Part shown: piece after piece, positions 60,402 through 64,000 of the stretch
Position numbering within the stretch: the stretch's first letter is position 1
Layout: each line of letters opens with the position of its first letter
Assembly: GCF_902364025.1 (NCBI RefSeq)
Contig: NZ_CABJCG010000026.1
Span: 7,375-71,374 of the forward strand
Length of the DNA stretch: 64,000 nucleotides
Direction of reading: 5' to 3'
From: Enterocloster lavalensis
GTDB taxonomy: Bacteria; Bacillota; Clostridia; Lachnospirales; Lachnospiraceae
Made by a program: the position numbers and the translations under genes
Notes under the pieces: generated by a model
What the model was told of the DNA's origin: nothing
What the model saw: only the letters and a program-made list of their open reading frames with translations
Database searches by the model: none

Positions 60402-60590
60402 TCACTGGTGCCCGCCATTTTTGCATTCTCGCTTCATTTTCTCCCACAGCCGTTCGAACCCCGCCGGGTCCGGTACTGGTCCGCCCTCGGCTTCCATCTC
60501 TGCCTCCGCGGCCTCAAACTCTCGCAGCAGATCATCGTCTGAATTGTGGTATAAGCGTTGCAGCAGGTCATCAATCCAATGTTTTTTCAT
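60402..60590 (-). CDS. small acidic protein divergent from the XRE repressor
   Basis: 62 aa from the ATG at 60590 with AGGAGGGGAT upstream; the longer frame to 60674 crosses the operator region. Starts MKKHWIDDLLQRLYH, rich in Asp and Glu in the middle, Lys at the end. No family recognised. It shares a two-operator control region with the XRE gene, so the two are probably co-regulated in opposite directions. Confidence 0.6.
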   Translation of the reverse strand: MKKHWIDDLLQRLYHNSDDDLLREFEAAEAEMEAEGGPVPDPAGFERLWEKMKRECKNGGHQ

Positions 60591-60614
60591 TACTATCCCC
60601 TCCTGAATAAACAA

Positions 60615-60629
60615 TTCGCTATTACGAAA
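60615..60629. promoter_or_regulatory. operator O1 of the XRE repressor (candidate)
   Basis: TTCGCTATTACGAAA, a dyad TTCGC-n4-rCGAA. It lies 25 bases before the small protein's start. Confidence 0.65.
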
Positions 60630-60666
60630 CATTATATTATCTATGCACTGTAGAATCAAGATAATA

Positions 60667-60681
60667 TTTCGCAATAGCGAA
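60667..60681. promoter_or_regulatory. operator O2 of the XRE repressor (candidate)
   Basis: TTTCGCAATAGCGAA, the reverse complement of O1 apart from one base, 52 bp away. It ends about 20 bases before the XRE start, fitting autoregulation. Confidence 0.7.
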
Positions 60682-60700
60682 AGTTCAGGAGGAGATGGCC

Positions 60701-60937
60701 ATGCAGAAATTGCGCCCAGACATGGATATAGGAGAGAATATACAGATCCTACGTCGAAATGCTAAGCTCACGCAAGATATGGTTGTTGCCCGGATGGGAG
60801 CTATGGGAATTGATCTTTCAAAGAGCACATACGCAAAGCTTGAAACAAACCGCATGAATATCAAAGTCAGCGAACTAGTTGCGATGAAGAAGATTTTCAA
60901 CTGCTCCTTTGAAGATTTCTTTTCAGGGCTGGAATAA
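60701..60937 (+). CDS. XRE-family helix-turn-helix protein
   Basis: 78 aa from the ATG at 60701, which has AGGAGG at 8 bases; the ATG at 60695 is too close to it. Seen: IGENIQILRRNAKLTQDMVVARM (helix-turn-helix start, core RRNAKLTQD), STYAKLETNRMNIKVSELV and FEDFFSGLE. Known: small Cro/C1-type DNA-binding proteins. With the O1/O2 pair upstream it is likely an autoregulator of this phage-end module. Confidence 0.85.
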   Translation: MQKLRPDMDIGENIQILRRNAKLTQDMVVARMGAMGIDLSKSTYAKLETNRMNIKVSELVAMKKIFNCSFEDFFSGLE

Positions 60938-60981
60938 TCAGGCGGGCCACCGGTATAGCCGGAAGCCCGCTATTATTATGC

Positions 60982-61740
60982 TTAAATCTGATCAGCCAGG
61001 TCCACCTCCCAGATCTCCTGAGCTCCATTGTCCCGGGTGTGCCAGCAGGCCCCCTCCAAAGGACCGTTCAGCGTATTATCCAGGAAATACCAGTCGCCGG
61101 TACCGTCAGCCGGGTCGCACACGCGGCCATCCCAGCGGTGCCAGCCAGTGCACATATACCCATCCGGATTGAACAGGTACCAGTGATGGTTGATCACGCA
61201 CCACTGGTTCGCGGGGTAGCTGCCGTCTGGCCTCCGGTACCAATAACCGATCCCAGTGCGGACCCAGCCCACCGCCGGCGCCCACGTCCGCATGAACGCC
61301 TCCGGGGTGCCGTAGGTCTGGATCAGCTGTGTGGGCGTACTGCCCCAGTCTGGCAGGTACAGATGGGGCTTGTCCACAATACTGGACCAATCTCCGCCCC
61401 AGGCCAGGCCCAGGGACTTAGCAATGGCCGCAGCCCGTCCGAAGAGGCCAGTGCTGTCGTTGTAGCTGTCGTCGCTGGTCTTGCCGTCGCCGTCCACGTC
61501 CATCATCAGAAAAAAGTCAAAGGCAATGCCCCACTGGTGCTGGGAACGATAGGATGTGCCCCGGGCATTGGTCACAATCTGACCGGGCTTGGTGCGGCCC
61601 TGGGCATATAACGCTTCCTGCTCTTCTACGGTTCGTAAGGTTTCCGCGATTCCCACGATAATCCCCTGGGCTGCGCAGGCCTGAATCCACTTGGCGGCCA
61701 GCTGCTGCAGGCGGGGATGACATAACGTAATATCTCTCAT
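60982..61740 (-). CDS. phage endolysin: M15 peptidase plus cell-wall-binding repeats
   Basis: 252 aa. Residues 1-150 are an M15-type (VanY/Ply500-like) zinc peptidase: AETLRTVEEQEALYAQG, SYRSQHQWGIAFDF with zinc His and Asp, and WGGDWSSIVDKPHLYL with the last His. Residues 155-235 hold Trp/Tyr-rich binding repeats (GYWYRRPDGSYPANQWCVINHHWYLFNPDGY, short cores GYWYRRPDG and HHWYLFNPDG). AAGGAGGTA precedes the ATG. Known: such enzymes cut peptidoglycan cross-links at lysis. It follows the holin genes in the lysis cassette. Confidence 0.93.
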   Translation of the reverse strand: MRDITLCHPRLQQLAAKWIQACAAQGIIVGIAETLRTVEEQEALYAQGRTKPGQIVTNARGTSYRSQHQWGIAFDFFLMMDVDGDGKTSDDSYNDSTGLFGRAAAIAKSLGLAWGGDWSSIVDKPHLYLPDWGSTPTQLIQTYGTPEAFMRTWAPAVGWVRTGIGYWYRRPDGSYPANQWCVINHHWYLFNPDGYMCTGWHRWDGRVCDPADGTGDWYFLDNTLNGPLEGACWHTRDNGAQEIWEVDLADQI

Positions 61741-61774
61741 AATGTATACCTCCTTGTCCTATAATATGAAATAA

Positions 61775-61796
61775 GGCCCCGGGATGTCCCAGGGCC
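61775..61796 (-). terminator. GC-rich hairpin before the endolysin
   Basis: Minus strand GGCCCTGGGACATCCCGGGGCC, then TTATTT. Nine to ten pairs with one mismatch and a small loop; T run imperfect. Possibly an attenuator within the lysis cassette. Confidence 0.5.
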
Positions 61797-61802
61797 GAAA
61801 AG

Positions 61803-61834
61803 TTGTGACGTCACAATCGTTGCGATATCGCAAC
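61803..61834. repeat. two adjacent perfect palindromes
   Basis: TTGTGACGTCACAA at 61803-61816 and GTTGCGATATCGCAAC at 61819-61834, two bases apart. Neither leaves a loop, so they look more like protein-binding sites than RNA hairpins. They end 3 bases before the stop of the next gene. Confidence 0.9.
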
Positions 61835-61837
61835 GGC

Positions 61838-62095
61838 CTATTTCATACCAGGCCCATGATCCGGATCCTGATCGCTGTTATGGTGCGGCCAGGGCTTCAC
61901 CGGCGGCATGGCCGGCTTGTCCGCGCTGCCATCGTTGGGATTCGGATCGTGGGCGCGGGAGTCCTCCTGGCCGGTTTCCGGTCCGTAGGGAACAGTGTGG
62001 CCGCAGTATGTAGCCGGGCCCTTTCCGCCGGGATGGCCGTTGATGTGGTCGTTGAGCTGTTCGGGTGTCATGTTATTGGTGTTGATTTCGGGCAT
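61838..62095 (-). CDS. hypothetical prophage protein, Pro/His/Asp-rich
   Basis: 85 aa with AAGGAAGG upstream. It starts MPEINTNNMTPEQLNDHING and continues with many Gly, Pro, His and Asp, ending HHNSDQDPDHGPGMK. It looks disordered; no domain recognised. It lies between holin and endolysin genes in one direction, so it may belong to the lysis cassette. Confidence 0.7.
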   Translation of the reverse strand: MPEINTNNMTPEQLNDHINGHPGGKGPATYCGHTVPYGPETGQEDSRAHDPNPNDGSADKPAMPPVKPWPHHNSDQDPDHGPGMK

Positions 62096-62177
62096 AGTGT
62101 ACCTTCCTTTCGTGTGCTTGGTTAATTGGGTTCGCGCCGCTCTGACCCTGCGGCCGGGAGATAGAGGATCACCTCCT

Positions 62178-62408
62178 TCAGGTTGCCTTGTCCAGTTCCG
62201 GCAGGCCTGCCAGGGACGTCAGGATCGACGCCACGCCGGCCAGCAATGCCGTGCCAATTACCGTGCGCCAGTCCACCGCCATGATCGTGGCCGCCGCCGG
62301 CAGCATGGCTACCGCGGTCTGGGCCATCGTCTTAGCTGCCCGACGCACTGCAGCCCTGGCCCATTTGATCGTATCCACATCTGCTCTGAAAACACAATTC
62401 TTAAACAT
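62178..62408 (-). CDS. phage holin, r1t-like
   Basis: 76 aa from the ATG at 62408, GAGAGGTATCG upstream. Two hydrophobic segments (about 29-45 and 52-69), with AVDWRTVIGTALLAGVASILTSL, core WRTVIGTALLAG, in the pattern of r1t-type holins. Known: forms membrane lesions releasing the endolysin. Next to the XhlA-like gene. Confidence 0.8.
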   Translation of the reverse strand: MFKNCVFRADVDTIKWARAAVRRAAKTMAQTAVAMLPAAATIMAVDWRTVIGTALLAGVASILTSLAGLPELDKAT

Positions 62409-62425
62409 ATCGATACCTCTCTTTC

Positions 62426-62755
62426 TCATTTGATGTATTGCGCCATCATATAAAAAACACCGGTGGCAAATGCCCCGGCTCCGGCTCCTACGATTGTATT
62501 AAATATAGTTCGCTGCATGTTGCTCCATCGTTCTCCTGGCTCTGCTTTCAACTTTTCGATATCCTCTCCTTGTTTCTTCTGTTCATGGAGCATATTTCCC
62601 ATGTTGATAGTCAATTCTTTTACTGACAGAGCAAGGTCTTGTATAGCCTGATTTTGTACTTCCAGATCATCGATCCGATGTTTTGCCGACTTTGTTTCAT
62701 GTTCTAACGCGGTAAGTTTAACAGCGATCTCTTCATCATTCACATTTGGCGCCAT
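62426..62755 (-). CDS. XhlA-like haemolysin/holin-associated protein
   Basis: 109 aa: a long predicted coiled coil (TALEHETKSAKHRIDDLEVQ, then MLHEQKKQGEDIEKLKAE) and one C-terminal membrane helix (IVGAGAGAFATGVFYMMA). This layout is that of XhlA, which works with holin in phage PBSX. The ribosome site (GAAAGG) nearly touches the ATG, so a GTG four codons on is an alternative start. Confidence 0.8.
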   Translation of the reverse strand: MAPNVNDEEIAVKLTALEHETKSAKHRIDDLEVQNQAIQDLALSVKELTINMGNMLHEQKKQGEDIEKLKAEPGERWSNMQRTIFNTIVGAGAGAFATGVFYMMAQYIK

Positions 62756-62824
62756 CCTTTCTTTTATGCTTCTATCTGCGTAATCTCCATCCGTATTATC
62801 ACTTCGATCTTCTTAGCAACATTC

Positions 62825-64000
62825 CTAATAACCCCATCTTACAATTACCACCCCTGAGCCTCCAGATCTTCCAGAAGAATTTCCTCCTGATCCACCATTA
62901 CCAGAATTAGCAGCCCCATCGCTTCCAGTACCAACATCCATATATTTTCCTCCTGTAGAATACAGGGTTCCGGAAGCTTCACCAAATGCCTTCGTTGTCG
63001 TACCTTGACCTTGACCACCACTTACTGTATAGGTTTGTAAAACATCATCATTGTCATATTCTTGCCATGTTGTAGAGTTGCCACTGCTTCCATTGCTACC
63101 TGGCGTTCCAGGATTTCCATCTCTGATATAAGCGCTTCCCGAACCTCCTGCTGCACCACTTGTATTAAGCCATTTTCCGTGACAGTTCCGCCCCTGCTTA
63201 CCACCATTTGCAGTTAAAACGGTGCCAAACGAACTGGTGCCCCCATCCGACATATATCCACCGCCATTTCCTACTGTGACCGTAAATTGCTGTCCCGGTG
63301 TTACCTGATATGCCTTTTTAGTTGCGGTATATCCGCCACCTCCTCCAGTTGTCCTTTTTCTGGAATAATCGCTGTTATCACGTCCACCTCCACCTCCGCC
63401 TCCGACACAGAAAATATCTATGCTTCGTACATTGGCAGGCACTGTAAATGTGCCTGAAGCGGTAAAAGTTTGAATTCCTTTTGTAGTTTTGGCCGTAGCT
63501 GTAAATAACCTAGTCGAACGAAGTTCACCTGCTGAGCAAGTGCAGTAACTAAATATTGAAAAGTAATATTGGATACCACCTGAAAACTTGCTCACCGTGG
63601 CACTTGATGTCCCATTTGCGGATGTATTATTTCCAGCACCTTTATAATATTGTGTTCCATCTGTAATACTCGCCGGATAACTTCCAGTTTTCCCAATAAC
63701 GATAACCCCAGAAAATGGACCCTTTGCAGGATTCTTCCAGCTAAATGTAATGGCCGTGGACGAGTACACGGCTGCACTAAAAGACAATATACTGCTGATT
63801 GTCATGGTTCCAGTGAGTTTCACTTTGGGGTCCGTGCTGTAAAAAGTTTTTCCGCTGTACACATAAGCCGCCGTCGCATTCCCGGTCAGCTCCAGGGTGC
63901 CCGTCTGGGGCTCATCACTCCCGTGGAGGTACGCGCTCTTGCCCTTAATCAGATCACTGGGGGTTCCGGTCACTTCGTCTAAGTTTACCCCCCCCCCCCC
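62825..64000 (-). CDS. prophage tail fibre with glycine-rich tip, 5' part outside the window
   Basis: At least 391 codons; the frame stays open to the window edge through a run of 13 G (four Gly codons and the G of a Val). The visible part has a tail-protein repeat (TAAYVYSGKTFYSTDPKVKLTGTM), a fibronectin-like domain (about AAVYSSTAITFSWKNPAKGP), then a Gly-rich tip with many GGG and GNGGSGG stretches ending SGVVIVRWGY, a known receptor-binding end motif. GC drops from the first part to the tip, showing mosaic origin. The run could change the reading frame; see findings. Confidence 0.88.
   Translation of the reverse strand, partial: GGGGVNLDEVTGTPSDLIKGKSAYLHGSDEPQTGTLELTGNATAAYVYSGKTFYSTDPKVKLTGTMTISSILSFSAAVYSSTAITFSWKNPAKGPFSGVIVIGKTGSYPASITDGTQYYKGAGNNTSANGTSSATVSKFSGGIQYYFSIFSYCTCSAGELRSTRLFTATAKTTKGIQTFTASGTFTVPANVRSIDIFCVGGGGGGGRDNSDYSRKRTTGGGGGYTATKKAYQVTPGQQFTVTVGNGGGYMSDGGTSSFGTVLTANGGKQGRNCHGKWLNTSGAAGGSGSAYIRDGNPGTPGSNGSSGNSTTWQEYDNDDVLQTYTVSGGQGQGTTTKAFGEASGTLYSTGGKYMDVGTGSDGAANSGNGGSGGNSSGRSGGSGVVIVRWGY
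63988..64000. repeat. homopolymer of at least 13 C (G on the coding strand)
   Basis: The last 13 bases of the window are C and the run may continue outside. It lies in the reading frame of the tail-fibre gene. Confidence 0.95.

Overview
The window looks like a chromosomal segment of a high-GC gut Clostridia, most likely Lachnospiraceae. Evidence: AGGAGG-type ribosome sites, sigma-A promoters, Gram-positive lipoproteins, fructose- and mannose-family PTS operons, a PRD regulator, a TRAP importer and an r1t-type holin. The placement is inference from gene content only. Nearly everything is sugar-acid, amino-acid or peptide catabolism, arranged as short operons beside their own regulators. A prophage end sits behind a tRNA-Arg at the right edge.

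Region by region. (1) 1-4.8 kb: a PTS/deoC/dehydrogenase operon read leftward, with a divergent DeoR regulator and TTTCG-type repeats overlapping the operon promoter. (2) 4.9-16.4 kb: a FadR-type GntR regulon. A leftward operon (RhaT-like symporter, Gfo/Idh dehydrogenase, lactonase, rhamnose mutarotase, DapA/NanA-type aldolase) and a rightward operon (signal-less solute-binding protein, two CaiB/BaiF CoA-transferases, MaoC hydratase) face each other across a region with two sigma-A promoters and three TGGTA-S-TACCA palindromes. A fourth, looser site lies before the YiaK-like gene. (3) 16.5-19.9 kb: KilA-N protein, glyA, and an acidic repeat lipoprotein. (4) 19.9-35.4 kb: a large divergon. One arm encodes a TRAP importer, RidA, a metallo-beta-lactamase-fold enzyme, an amidohydrolase, a class V PLP enzyme, DUF362 and an M20 peptidase. 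The other encodes an M20 peptidase, an M24 peptidase, a SelA-like PLP enzyme, Gfo/Idh, a YheO regulator and an SDR. (5) 35.6-39 kb: recJ and a MATE exporter. (6) 39-47 kb: a mannose-family PTS with HAD, ceramidase-like and metallo-beta-lactamase-fold genes and a PRD regulator. (7) 47.2-50.4 kb: a sugar ABC importer without an ATPase. (8) 50.6-60.1 kb: BrnQ, LD-carboxypeptidase, an Opp/Dpp transporter and D-aminopeptidase DppA, resembling the Bacillus dpp-ykf murein-peptide cluster. (9) 60.2-64 kb: tRNA-Arg, then a repressor with two operators, endolysin, holin, XhlA-like protein and a tail fibre broken by the window end in a run of 13 G (coding strand).

Two themes stand out. First, GC-rich tandem minisatellites recur between genes (about 19, 47, 21 and 34 bp units), and a 42-bp unit is expanded in frame inside the catalytic domain of the M24 peptidase. 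Second, long G/C homopolymers lie upstream of one metabolic gene and inside the tail-fibre gene, where length change could switch expression. The least understood gene sets are the TRAP/RidA/peptidase divergon and the signal-less binding protein with its CoA-transferase pair.
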